Below, in pieces: positions 21,192 through 31,483 of a stretch of DNA of 64,000 nucleotides. The stretch is from Nothopassalora personata (taxonomy: Eukaryota > Ascomycota > Dothideomycetes > Mycosphaerellales > Mycosphaerellaceae), in NCBI GenBank assembly GCA_033816765.1, contig CM066291.1, forward strand, positions 5,580,001 to 5,644,000, written 5' to 3'. The notes beneath the pieces were generated by a model. The model had not been told where the DNA came from and did no database searches. It saw only the letters and a list, made by a program, of their open reading frames with translations. The translations under genes were made by a program, and so were the position numbers. Every line of letters starts with the position of its first letter. Position 1 is the stretch's first letter.

Positions 21192-22300
21192 TCCGTACTC
21201 AAGGCAGACCTCTGAGATCATCGAAAACGATAGTTTCTTCATGAACCTGGGCAAGAAGACATACGAGAAGCCGAATTTTGGCAAGACGTCGTACAAGCAG
21301 GCAAGTTGTGAAGATGACCACTGACGGTGTTCTTGGTCAGACCCGCACTAAGATTACGGGCAGTCGGTGGGTCGGTCAAAACACTTGATCTGCTTAGAGA
21401 CTGACATTTTCTTAGCCTCATCTCTTGCGATATGCATGGGCGCCTTAGCAAGGTCAGCTATGCATGGCAATAGCGAGTCGTGTATGGATAGCGGTGCGTG
21501 GCGGCTCAATGACAAGAGAGTCATGGGCAACACGAACCCAACGTCACCACATGCTACATCCGCCGGATTCCCACCTGCTCAACAAGCACGATGCCGTCCA
21601 TCGTTCCAGACCGGCGACGTCGCCACCAGTCCACATGACTTTCCATTTCACCCTGGGGACTTCATGCTCCAAAACATCGCCTGCGAATACTTCGACAACA
21701 GCATCTGCAGAAGTCGTCGTTCAAACGCCGAGTGGAATACATGATGTTGGACTACACCACACAGTCGAAGAAGCCACGACGTTTAAGTCGAACAGCAGGA
21801 TCACATTCGATGACAGAACGGCCAGTGGGATCAGCAAGATCGACATGGAGGCATTGGATCTGGAAATGGGCAAGGCGATGACGATCTGGGCAGAAGGCGA
21901 GGGTGCGGATGAAGGTATCCCCGCTGAAAGATGATGAACCACCCACGGAGAAACATGATCTCTAGATGGATGCGACTAGGCCTGTGTGTATCGCAGCCTG
22001 CAGAAAGGTCGTAGACACAGACGTCGATGTAATTGCTGCAACCGCTGCGCAATGTATATGCAGAGGCCACTCTCCAGCAATGCACATGGGAGCCCACTAA
22101 ACACAATTACACGTTCTTCGCTACCACACTTCCTGATTGTCTTTTCGTCACTCAACCTGCACCTCACAGACAGCACTACAGCATGGAGAAGATGCAGCAG
22201 TCCAAGGAAGAGCCAGACAATGTGAGAGATTCTCGCGATGCGAAGGAGGACGCTAATTAAAACCAACGCAATGTCCGCTCCCTTGAGCATACTGCAGAGG
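21192..22300. other. Uninterpreted stretch within the pseudogene block
   Basis: Short protein-like runs occur (for example around 21240-21330 and 21770-21930, the latter with ATTFKSNSRITFDDRTASG), but they are not connected by plausible splice sites and match nothing I recognise. They may belong to the decayed genes on either side. Confidence 0.3.
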
Positions 22301-22308
22301 CGAGTCTA

Positions 22309-22770
22309 TTCAAAGACCTCAGATCGTCTCTCAAAATTCAGTCGCGCAAAGCCATCTTTGCACGTGGCGGTACTGTCAACTTCAAATCACACAGTGGGCA
22401 GAAGCCTCCACCCAGCCAAAGCGCCGATGGCATTTCCCCAATCGACCTGCGATTCGGTGAGAATGGCAACGACATGATACTCACTCTACCGAGTCAGGCC
22501 AACAGCTTCAGTCAGTTTCAGGCTCTTCTGAGCGCTTGCAAGCCGGCTCCGTCCGGCAGAGGCCGTAAAGAGATCTTCGACGAAGACTATCGCAAAGCCA
22601 GCATACTCGATCGTTCAGCTTTCGCCAGCAACGTCTGTCCTTCAGAGGCCGGCATCATAGATGTGGTAGCTCAGCTTCTACTGTCGTCGTCGAGGTACGG
22701 ATCGAAAGTCCCTTGTGGCGGGCATACACATGCGTGTTGTGTGACCATTCCCTCAAGCCTTACGAGCTAA
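22309..22770 (+). pseudogene. 2OG-Fe(II) oxygenase-like N-terminal fragment
   Basis: An open frame runs from about 22309 to the stop at 22768-22770. It contains FARGGTVNFKSHSG, then LRFGENGNDMILTLP, and then ALLSACKPAPSGRGRKEIFDEDYRKASILDRSAFASN, which is the conserved N-terminal motif of a fungal protein family with a downstream 2-oxoglutarate-iron dioxygenase fold. The catalytic HxD...H part that should follow is missing: after SSRYGSKV the sequence diverges and stops. No in-frame ATG with a plausible N-terminus was found. I call it a truncated remnant; the family assignment is by memory. Confidence 0.5.
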
Positions 22771-23089
22771 GCACAAATATCGTTGTACTGTGCACACGAC
22801 ATGTTGTCGTGGAGAATCGTTGGTAACACGACATGAGCCGATTCCCGCATGGCCGGGTAGACAACTGTCTCTCGTGCTCATCGAGTTATGAAGCGAAGCA
22901 TCCCTAGCTGGGCTCACAAGTGTCGTTGAGCTCTTCCCAGAGGGAGCTACAGCTGCACCGGGTCTGGCACTGTCGAGGCTCTTACTTCGAGCATGCACTT
23001 TGCCACCGACGACCCACAGAGGTGTCAATCTTGACCACGAGCCGACCATGAGCAACCGTGCAATGTCTACACGCAAGCAAATGTAGCTA

Positions 23090-24060
23090 GCGGGTGGCGA
23101 GGCCTGTCTGCTAGACCAGATGCGCACTTCGCGAGACCTGAGTTGTCATGAGCCCAGAAACAAGGTGTACGCGCTGCTCGGAATTGTCGGTCGCGGCTAC
23201 GAAGGTACCTTACCGGACTACACATCGGGCCTACCTTCGTTGCTCAATGCAGTGTTACGCAACCGTCACAAACATCGATTAGCGAAGGACTTGCTTGATA
23301 TAAAGAGTCGGTGCCAAGATCTCTGCGAAGCTGTTGGTGTGCCATCGCCGCCATGATCGTCCTTGAAGAACAACAAGCCAAGAGAGCGCCGCCCGATGCA
23401 GGCTGCGAGCATACTCCACTAATCGATTTTGAGACTGGACTGACGTTGTGGTGGGCATATTTGTATGGTCATCAGGAAGCAGCCAACATTTTGGCATCGA
23501 GGCTTGGCGTGGGACTACTTGATACTCAATTGGAACAGTCTGCTCGGGATGGGAGCCTCTATGTTGTCAAGTTCTGGCTCAACACTGGACTGAACATCGC
23601 CAAATGTAAGGATACCCGAGGACGAAACCTTATCGTCAATTCGCGTGTCGACACTGGTATGGTCTGACCGAAGTCTTGAGGACATTGCTTTCGTCACCAC
23701 TTTACAAGTTCGCCTTGCACAGGGAGAACGCAGATGCCAATACGATGATGCTAGAAAGAGGCACGGTTGTGGGGCCGGCCACTGAGTGGACCTTCAATTG
23801 GCACTCGCTCATACATCAGAGTATAAGAATGAAGACTGATCACATGCTTCGTCTTCTTTTTGGCAGACCGGGAGTCAACGTTATCTCTGCACGGGTGGCC
23901 TTCGCGCTTTACGTGTGGTGCTCAAAAAAAAAGGCGCAGCAACGACGATTACCATGCTTATGAGCCATCGGGACATTGATCTCAAACAAGACAGCATCGG
24001 GAACACACCGTTACGCAACACCTTGCAGTGCGACACGACCGCGTCTTGGTTATTGTAGAG
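23090..24060 (+). pseudogene. Remnant of a HET-domain/ankyrin-repeat gene
   Basis: At 23120-23230 the translation gives DLSCHEPRNKVYALLGI...LPDYT, the motif that ends the HET (heterokaryon incompatibility) domain (normally DPRDKVYALLGL...PDY). Further on, in shifted frames, come ankyrin-like pieces: TPLIDFETGLTLWWAYLYGHQEAANIL (about 23410-23490), SARDGSLYVVKFWL (about 23540), and MSHRDIDLKQDSIGNTPLRN (about 23960-24020). HET proteins with C-terminal ankyrin repeats are common in filamentous ascomycetes and act in self/non-self recognition. Here the N-terminal two thirds of the HET domain is not visible and the frame is broken repeatedly, including near a run of A at 23925-23932. Confidence 0.62.
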
Positions 24061-24365
24061 CTTCTGCGGATGTACTGCTTTCTGGAGTTGTTTCCGGCCA
24101 CTCTCAGCTTCTTGAGCGTTGGAAAAACGCTGATCCTGCTTGAAGTACAGCACAGAGAGATACAGCACGGCTTTCAGGCGGTCCCCCTTGAACTGGTTAC
24201 GCCGAGTCAGCAGAGGTAGTCGCACAGCGTGACTGCTTTGACAATGGAGATTCGGGCGTCCGTCCAGAGGGAGGCTTTCCGACTTGACAACGGCACTATC
24301 GAAGTCATCTTCCGTGGAGACTTTCGGACCCTGCCCTTACCCAACATTAAATTTCGACTCCACCA

Positions 24366-24679
24366 TCAAGCACAGTAGACGCCGCCATTCCAGATGCCGG
24401 TTACATTTACGCCACTCATGCAATGCCATACGCCGTCTCCACCCGCTGCCGTTCCATCTCGGTATGTTGGAAAGGCCTCGCTTTGGCGGTCAGTAGCACA
24501 CTGCGAAAGCGTAGTCAGTAGGGGCCACCGTCGTTATGTCAGGAAATACTCACACAGTACACATTTGTGTATTCGGGACAGGTCGCGTTGCCGCTGTAGC
24601 CGTAGTCGCACCAGAGTGGTTCGGATAATACCAGTGGAGCGAAAAGCGTCGCTAGAGCGAGGAGCGTAGATTTGAACAT
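24366..24679 (-). CDS. Small secreted cysteine-rich protein (candidate effector)
   Basis: Two exons, 24679-24554 and 24500-24366, give 86 aa. The 53-bp intron (GTGAGT...CGCAG) is phase 0. Residues 1-19 are a signal peptide (MFKSTLLALATLFAPLVLS). The mature chain of about 67 residues has six cysteines at positions 24, 34, 42, 43, 69 and 85, an even number that could form three disulfides, and ends YCA. Two Asn-X-Thr sites (NAT, NVT) are present. No known domain is recognised. Size, signal peptide and cysteine content match candidate effector or antimicrobial-type secreted proteins of fungi, but the role is inference. It sits right beside decayed genes. Confidence 0.8.
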
Positions 24680-25920
24680 GATAGCTGTTGAATTGGATGT
24701 GAGTTTGTGGTGGACAGACGTGTGAGGAAGAGAGGAGGGTGGGAACTGCTTATCAAACATCTTCATTCACGCCTAGCCCTAAGCCATAGTGAGACTGGAA
24801 CTGTGGCTAGTGAGAGCCTGGCTAGGACATTTGCCGTTTTAGGATGGTCTCGCTAGCAAGACTGCGCTATCCGAAATGCGAGCGGGTCGTTAATTGGCGC
24901 AGACATGGAACAGACAGGAGACATCTGCGCGACAAGGTGATTCACAGAGCAAACAGTAGCATAGCACATATCTGCCAGGCTTGTAGCAGCTCGGTATGAG
25001 AATCAAGCAACGTTGGTATTCCCACCTGAGGGGTGCAACTCCTACTGATTTACAGTCTCGTGGCTCTGTGGGTTAATGGGAGACTGAGGAACACCCGATC
25101 AGAGCAAACCGTCGTATGCAAGCAGCCGAACGAGCCTAGAACTATAGGCCGGGAAATGCTGAGAGACAAAACCGCCAGAATCGGTTTCGAACACAGCCTG
25201 CCGCAACCTCTCCATATTAGCCAGCAGCATACCCGCTCAGGAAGAGAGGCCTAAGTCGCTAGAATACAATATGCAAATCTGTTCAGGGTCCTCACCTAAC
25301 CAAGCCAAGTCAAGCCTACGGGGTCAGACTTGGCTTGGCTTGGCTTGCTTATGGAACATATTGCATTGAGGACAGGACAACCCTTGTCTTACGGATGGTA
25401 TGTCTTCCCGCGTAGGCAGAGAAGCGTCTCTGCGTCGCTTCAAGTTTCACGTTAGTCTAAAAGGATACTTATTGCGAGTCTTTGGTAGGAAATGGATGCA
25501 CTCCAATTGTGTCCGATGGGGTTTCGGTTTGGGCGTCTTGCTCGTCTTAGGTCGCGGTGCTGATGTCGAATGGTATGGCTCTTCGAGTCAGCGCCTGGCA
25601 GATGGAATGAGGATTGCTTTGTGTTCGATGATAAGAATTTGCATGGAGTGAGAATTGCTTTTTGTTCGATGATGAGACTTTGTCTCGTGTGCGTCTTTGT
25701 CGATGATTGATGTCGTTCCCAAAGGCAGTGTGTGTGTGTAGTCTTCTTGGTACATGCACGGACGCTTGACGAAGTCTCGGCCACTTTCGACGGTTTCTCC
25801 AAAACCTTGCTTCGAGGTCTCAATGCCTCTCGAGGCGTTTTGAGGACTATGTAGCGATCATGGCAGCAACACCTAAGCTTCCTCGAAGGATGGCGCTGCT
25901 CACACCACCTGCCAAACAGT
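24680..25920. other. Intergenic region containing a perfect inverted repeat
   Basis: This holds the promoter of the small secreted protein gene and about 1 kb with no recognisable gene. A perfect 12-bp inverted repeat lies at 25300-25338. A 250-codon minus-strand open frame (25452-26204) has no domain and an Arg/Cys/Ser-rich composition, so I do not call it a gene. Confidence 0.4.
25300..25338. repeat. Perfect 12-bp inverted repeat (hairpin)
   Basis: CCAAGCCAAGTC at 25300-25311 is the exact reverse complement of GACTTGGCTTGG at 25327-25338, with a 15-bp loop. The TTGGC motif is repeated three times on the right side. It is far from any confident gene, so a terminator role is not supported; it may be the core of a small foldback element. 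Confidence 0.7.
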
Positions 25921-26862
25921 ATGACTTCTACGACCTTCTCTGAAGAGCATAGGCAAAAGATTCGGCAAAGGATGCAAACTGGCACTCCGCGCTTCTTATT
26001 TCGCAGTTGTGCCGGCACGATGAGTCCGGTGGAAGTGGAGGACACAATACCATCAAGGGTGTCACGCCACGCAGATTCCGCGAGAAGCCTTCGCATAGTA
26101 GAGACCTCTTCGACAACGATATCCAAGATGTTGTCGAGACTGCCGAGGACCATCTGGACGGCGGCGAAATGCCGCAACGTGCTGTGTACTCTTCTTGGAT
26201 GCATTCACTTCCGCAGGCGTTTGACTGCACTCGCTACCACTTCACCGCGAGACATCAGAGCCTGCATATGTGCATCCTTGACACCAGGCAGCTGGCGAGC
26301 AATCAGGCGGTGCTGCAACCTTGAGCTATGCATGACCTTATGTCGATGGATATTCGCGAAGACTCTGATCATGGGTTTCTGCAGTACGGTCCTGTTGAGA
26401 GGCCAGCTTGCAAGGCTGTGTCGATCGATGATCCAGAAAGCTGACCTGGATGAGTTCTGTCCGGGTGTCAGGGAGCGCAGGTTCTGTCCGCCGCAAGGAA
26501 AGGACTTTGCCAATGAAGGCGAGACAGGGGCGCTGCCTTCACCAGCCAGAAGCACAGGACAGCTTTTTGGCGAGTATTTTTTGCCAGTGCCGGCTCATCC
26601 TTTGGCTTGCGTCTCTCACATCAACGCGAACCACAAGCAGATCGTTGATGCGCTGGAGTGCCCGGAGCTTCCAAAGGACTGGCTGGAAGATCCAGGACTG
26701 CAGAGTCTCGAAGTTGCAGGACATGCGGAAGCTCAACGAGCAGCCACAATCCTACTGGATCTCGCGAGACGTGCCCACGGCCAGGGCGCACTGGAGTCAA
26801 CTCGAGGGCAGCGGCAGGCTCTGCAGGATGCGCAAGTACAATGGCTGGCGAATAAAGGGTAG
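25921..26862 (+). other. Open frame of uncertain coding status
   Basis: A 313-codon frame opens with ATG (MTSTTFSEEHRQKIRQ). The first two thirds are Arg/Cys/Ser-rich and look non-coding, while the last third (from about 26560, GQLFGEYFLPVPAHPLACVSHINANHKQ to ILLDLARR) looks more protein-like. Two other plus-strand frames overlap it. I recognise no family and no splice-consistent model, so this could be a decayed gene or chance. Confidence 0.25.
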
Positions 26863-27018
26863 AAGGATCCGAGAGGGCCGAAATCCGCCGTCAGAGATCC
26901 AGAGCACGGTACGAGGACGAGAGGGTGAGGCAAGGTGGTGGTGCGTGCGGTAGAGAAAGTTGTCTTCGTAGAGCGAGCATGGAGCTGATAGGATCTCGTA
27001 GTGATGAGAAGAAGACGG

Positions 27019-27603
27019 TCAGAGGTTCAAAGCGCCCGGGTACCAGTTCTTCCCGATCCTTTCAATCTCCCCGATGAACCGCGCACTTGTGATGTGCAAG
27101 TTGGCTCGTGCTTTGGCGGTCTTCGGATGATGATCATCTGGTGTGTAGAATGGATTTCTCAGGAGTTGGATATATGCCGTCTGCAAAGCTTGGAAGGCCT
27201 GCAGATAATCAGCGACGTATCGGACAGTTCACCGATCAACGCTTACAGGCGAAAGATCGGAATTCCTCAGTCCCAAGATGCTCGTCTTCGCCGCCTCGGA
27301 GCTTGGCGCGACTCGGCCGTGCATGTCTACCACAATGACGAGCTTGACGCCTGTGTTCAGCAGCCAGCCGTAGAGGGCGATGCGTTCGTCCAGTGCATGG
27401 AGGAGTCCGAAATCGTGGCCAACGGTCTTGTTTGGCATGCGAGCTTCGAAGATGTCTAGTGAGGAGTTGAGCATCATTTCGTACTCGAGCTGATGGCGTG
27501 GTTCCCGCTTGTCTGGGTATGTTGCTGGGAAGAGGGCAATGTGGAGCGGGTTGTTGTGTCGGCCAATGACGGCTATGGCGGCGATGGAAGGTGAGCGGTC
27601 CAT
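27019..27603 (-). CDS. TRAPPC2L: TRAPP complex subunit, TRAPPC2L/Tca17-like (longin fold)
   Basis: Two exons, 27603-27247 and 27198-27019, give 178 aa. The 48-bp intron (GTAAGC...TGCAG) is phase 0. The N-terminus (SIAAIAVIGRHNNPLHIALF) is the first strand pair of the sedlin/longin fold; then LEYEMMLNSSLDIFEARMPNKT and DFGLLHALDERIALYGWLLNTGVKLVIVVDM, and in exon 2 AFQALQTAYIQLLRNPFY...FIGEIERIGKNW. This is the standard full-length pattern. TRAPP complexes are tethering and Rab-activating factors at the Golgi, and this subunit helps assemble TRAPPII. Start context and length agree with homologues. Confidence 0.93.
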
Positions 27604-27834
27604 GATGGAGGAAGACTTTCTTTATGCCTCTCTGTCGAAGCCAAGGCACTGGCAATGCTGTGATGCTGCTCGGAACAACCAGCCGAACGACCCTGCCTAC
27701 CTGCACCTACCCGCTTTTCGCTTGACCAGCCAATGAGGGTGTAGCTGATTCGCATTGACCTCATGATTGTGATTCTGGCAGGCGTACAGTATATCAGACG
27801 CCACCATTGAATCGGCCTCCGTCTACCTCTCTGT

Positions 27835-27911
27835 CGCTCTCTCTCTCTCTCAGTCTGTCCTCTGTCTGGCTACTCCCTCTTACTTCCCCGACACCACCCA
27901 GCCCAGCCACC
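27835..27911 (+). promoter_or_regulatory. Pyrimidine-rich leader before the complex I gene
   Basis: A CT-rich run (TCTCTCTCTCTCTCAG within 27838-27853, then more C/T) lies just upstream of the start at 27912. Such CT tracts are typical just before fungal transcription starts and are the only clear promoter signal for this gene. Confidence 0.5.
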
Positions 27912-28781
27912 ATGCTCGCATTACGGCGGCAGACTCAGGCGTTGGCGCCGCGCGGTATGTCCTTCGTCCCATCAGCACGCTTTCCCGCGCGCGACAGGAG
28001 CGGAAAACTGACGGCGACATCAACCACAGCCAGCCCAGTGACGGCGCTCCAGCCGCTCCGCACAGCAAACGCCGCCTTCATCTCGTCGTCGTCGAACAAG
28101 AAGGCCGATCCCCATGCCGGCCCTACCACCGCCGTCCGCGCAGTTGGTCCATCGAACGTCAAGGGCAACCCCGGCGCGCCTTCGCCGACGAAGAAGGTCA
28201 CGGAGGGCATGGAAGTGCCGTTGCCGAGTCAGGAAGGAAACAAAGGCGTCGTACAATATGCTCTGTAAGGATGACAAGATGGGGACAGTGGCGAAGGCCA
28301 CGGCGACGGCAGGAAACTGACATGTCCCAGCACAACACTAGATGCCATGGCAAACTGGGCACGACAGGGCTCCCTCTGGCCCGTGACGTTTGGTCTCGCC
28401 TGCTGCGCCGTGGAGATGATGCACCTGTCCACCCCACGATACGACCAGGATCGTCTGGGCATCATCTTCCGTGCCTCGCCACGTCAATCCGATGTCATGA
28501 TCGTCGCCGGCACCCTCACCAACAAAATGGCGCCCGCGCTGCGACAAGTCTACGATCAGATGCCCGATCCGCGATGGGTCATCTCCATGGGCTCGTGCGC
28601 GAACGGTGGAGGCTACTACCATTACAGCTACAGCGTGACAAGAGGGTGCGACCGAATCGTGCCCGTGGACATCTATGTACCGGGCTGCCCGCCAACGAGC
28701 GAGGCGCTGATGTATGGTATTTTCCAGCTGCAGAAGAAGATGAGACATACCAAGATCACCAGGATGTGGTATAGGAAGTAA
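27912..28781 (+). CDS. NDUFS7: NADH:ubiquinone oxidoreductase 20 kDa subunit (PSST/NDUFS7)
   Basis: Two exons, 27912-28264 and 28331-28781, give 267 aa. The 66-bp intron (GTAAGG...CCCAG) is phase 2 and restores [21 protein letters not shown], nearly invariant in fungi. The four ligands of iron-sulfur cluster N2 are present: Cys142 and Cys143 ([10 protein letters not shown]), Cys207 (GSCANGG) and Cys237 (VPGCPP). Residues 1 to about 50 are Arg/Ser-rich and lack acidic residues, as a mitochondrial presequence. The protein sits in the peripheral arm of respiratory complex I and passes electrons to ubiquinone. The rest of the N-terminal extension (to about residue 105) is low-complexity and longer than in Neurospora. 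Confidence 0.98.
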
Positions 28782-29488
28782 AGGCTTAGGCGTACAAGGG
28801 TGACGAGGAGAGAAGCATGGCATACCCGGCGTTGCGGCGAAGACGCATGAACCGCGGCCTGGTCTTCATGTGTACATATGCTACGAATAAGAAGGAAAAT
28901 CGCACTGCAGCCGCCTTCACGGCCACATTCTCTACCTCGAGTGGGCGAGAGAACTGATCGAACCCTGGCGGGCAGTCTGCCTCTAATACACAGCGCTCAG
29001 ACGTGAATCGTTGCGAAGAATGAAACGTTGTACATGTTGCTCTCGATCTAGGGTGCAGCCTGATCAGCCGAGCAAGATCGACGTATACGGAACGCCAGGG
29101 CCCGTAATCCATGTATTCAGTCATTCCGCAGCCATTAAGGCTCCGGCAACGACCTACGGCTCCAAGCTCGTGCAACAGCGACACATGAAGATGCAAACAC
29201 CTCTGCCGCGGTGTCATACTTTGGCTTCGTCCTTCCAATTCTGACGAGGTTGTTCCTGCATGGTCTCGCGCCTTGTGCTCGTTCTTACGTTGATCCACGA
29301 GCCGTTGAAGCCGTCAGCCAGTGGACGATGGGAACAATATCATGAATTCCGCTCGGCCGCTCCGCAGTGGACCTGGAATTGATTCGGAAGCACTTGTATA
29401 ACAAGGTGCATCCACCGGCGGCCTGCGCCGCGATGGGTTTCGTCTGGTTACAAACAATCTGATCATTCAGCCCAAAGTACTCACCACT
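28782..29488. other. Intergenic region, no gene recognised
   Basis: The 3-prime flank of the complex I gene and the upstream region of the next secreted-protein frame. A 170-codon minus-strand open frame (28786-29298) has no recognisable features. Confidence 0.4.
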
Positions 29489-29658
29489 ATGAAAGTGCGC
29501 TTCACAGCCACCGCCCTCCTAGCATTCGCTTCCAGTACCGCCATCGCGCAAAACGCACCCACCACACCACACAGCTTTTGGCTGTCAGATGGAACAGGCT
29601 GTGGGACTGTCGCGTATGCAACCGATGTGCCATGTAGCCTGCACCATGCCGAGGATGA
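29489..29658 (+). CDS. Secreted-protein 5-prime exon or fragment, 3-prime structure unclear
   Basis: The frame starts with a clear signal peptide (MKVRFTATALLAFASSTAIA) followed by QNAPTTPHSFWLSDGTGCGTVAYATDVPC. Beyond about 29660 this frame becomes Arg/Ser-rich and unconvincing, whereas another frame becomes protein-like (FPNMEITEVETFIYQQSR, about 29671-29724) and ends with a stop at about 29758. No good GT-AG pair connects them in phase (the only phase-compatible donor, near 29621, is weak). Either the intron uses weak sites or a small frameshift has damaged the gene. The product would be a secreted protein of about 80 aa. It lies only about 180 bp before the aquaglyceroporin start. Confidence 0.5.
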
Positions 29659-29939
29659 CCAATCCCCGACTTCCCCAACATGGAGATCACGGAGGTGGAG
29701 ACTTTCATCTACCAGCAGAGCCGCACGGGTAGTGGTATGCGGATCTGCATGTGAACCATTCACAACTGCAACGGGTGACTTCGCTTTTGCGTCACAGCAT
29801 GGTGGCGTTCTTGGTTCCGACAACGCCTACGCGAGGGATGCCATCGTTCACCTCAGCTTATCTTTACGTAGCGTAGCAACTCACAAAGAAGAGTGTGCCG
29901 TCCCAGCTATAGCGCTGGCACAAATACTGCTGTGTGGCG

Positions 29940-31240
29940 ATGCGAGAACACATCATGGACCACAACAATGCCCGAACCACAGCAAATGACTACTCCGGCA
30001 GCCCCGACCAAAAATCCCTTCACGAAATAGACGAACCACTCCGCCCAGTATCCCTCCACTCCATCCCCACCATAGACCTCTCCCACCATGAACACGCCCA
30101 AGATCAAACCTTGCCACCCGGCGAGAAAGAGAATCCCAAGAACCATCCAGCCCGCACGACACATCATGTCGAAAAGCTTCGCTCGAGACTTGGCCTAATC
30201 CCCACAGCTCCCATCATCGAGGAACACGATACAGCAGACCACGCCAATCTCTGGTGGCCCAAGACGCGTGCAACGTTCAAGGAGCCTCTGGCGGAATTTT
30301 TTGGAGTAATGATCATGGTCTGCTTCGGCAATGGAAGCGTAGCGCAGGTTCTCCTCTCTGCGGGGATGGTATCTGCTCCGGGAATGAATGGCTATGGGAG
30401 CTATCAGTCCATCTCATGGGGCTGGGGGCTGGGGGTAATGTTGGGGATTTATGTCGCTGGGGATAGTGGGGCGTATCTCAGTGAGTATTGTATTGGACTC
30501 AAAGAGCAGAGCAGAAGTTCTGCTCGATGGCGGAGCTTGCCACTGACATCCGTGGTGGACCAGACCCAGCGATAACCCTGACAAACTGCATCCTCCGCAA
30601 GCTCCCCTGGCGCCGCTTCCCAATTTACTGCCTCGCACAATTCCTTGGCGGCTTTGTCGGCGCTGGGATCGTTTACGCGAATTACATCAATGGGATCAAT
30701 TCTTTCGAGGGTGGTCCTGCGCTCCGTACCGTGCCTCCTGCGGCGAATGCTACCGGCGCCATCTTCTGCACATACCCACAAGCAGACTTGCCCAAGGCAT
30801 CCCAATTCTTCTCCGAGTTCATCGCGAGCGCTCTGCTCATGTTTGTCATCTTCGCCCTCAAGGACGATAGTAATAAGGGCACTTTCTCGGCCAGTGGAAG
30901 TTGGTTTCCGCTAGGTCTGTTCTTTCTGATCTTCGGTTTGGGAGCTGCTTTTGGGTGGGATACGGGGTATGCTGTTAATCTGGCGCGAGATTTTGGGCCG
31001 CGGCTGATGAGTCATGCTGTTGGGTATCGGGGTGTGTGGAGTGCGGGAGGGTACTACTTTTGGATCCCGATGGTGGCGCCGTTTTGTGGGTGTTTGTTTG
31101 GGGGCGTGCTGTATGATCTCGCGATTTATACGGGGCCAAGTCCGGTCAATGAGCCTTGGTTGGGGTTGGGGAATTTGCTGAGGCCGAAGGCTGTGGTGGG
31201 GAGGAGGGTTAAGACGCAGGAGAGGCAGGGGTTGGTGTGA
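29940..31240 (+). CDS. Aquaglyceroporin (MIP family)
   Basis: Two exons, 29940-30480 and 30564-31240, give 405 aa. The 83-bp intron (GTGAGT...ACCAG) is phase 1 and produces GDSGAYLNPAITLTN, restoring the first NPA motif (Asn181). The second motif is NLARDFGPR, the NLA variant seen in fungal aquaglyceroporins, and the Arg of the selectivity filter is present. Six membrane helices and the two half-helices are in order, after a hydrophilic N-terminal tail of about 115 residues. The protein would pass glycerol and water across the plasma membrane. A second ATG at 29955 is also possible as start. Without the intron the motif would read DPA, so the splice choice matters. Confidence 0.92.
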
Positions 31241-31483
31241 TGTCCGTGGGTCCGCTTGCTTGCTGTTGTAAGGGGACATGGTTCAACAAAGCGAACGAGA
31301 AATCTATACTTCTTAGCGTTTCAATACGATAGTAAAATCATTCTCCCCTACAGACATGCAACCAGTCCCCGTGATCTACGCCGCGGATCCTAACAGCACG
31401 ACTTACTGAGCGTGTCTGTTGGAGAAAGCTTCAGGGCAACTCCATGACGTCATAAACCATCCATGCCACATCTCCCTACATCT

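Noticed and set aside
25452..26204. 250-codon minus-strand open frame
   Set aside because: No domain, signal peptide or conserved motif; Arg, Cys and Ser-rich composition typical of a chance frame.
30485..30575. Apparent DPA in place of NPA in the aquaglyceroporin
   Set aside because: It appears only if the reading frame upstream of exon 2 is translated. Splicing at 30481-30563 gives LNPAITL in the normal family context.
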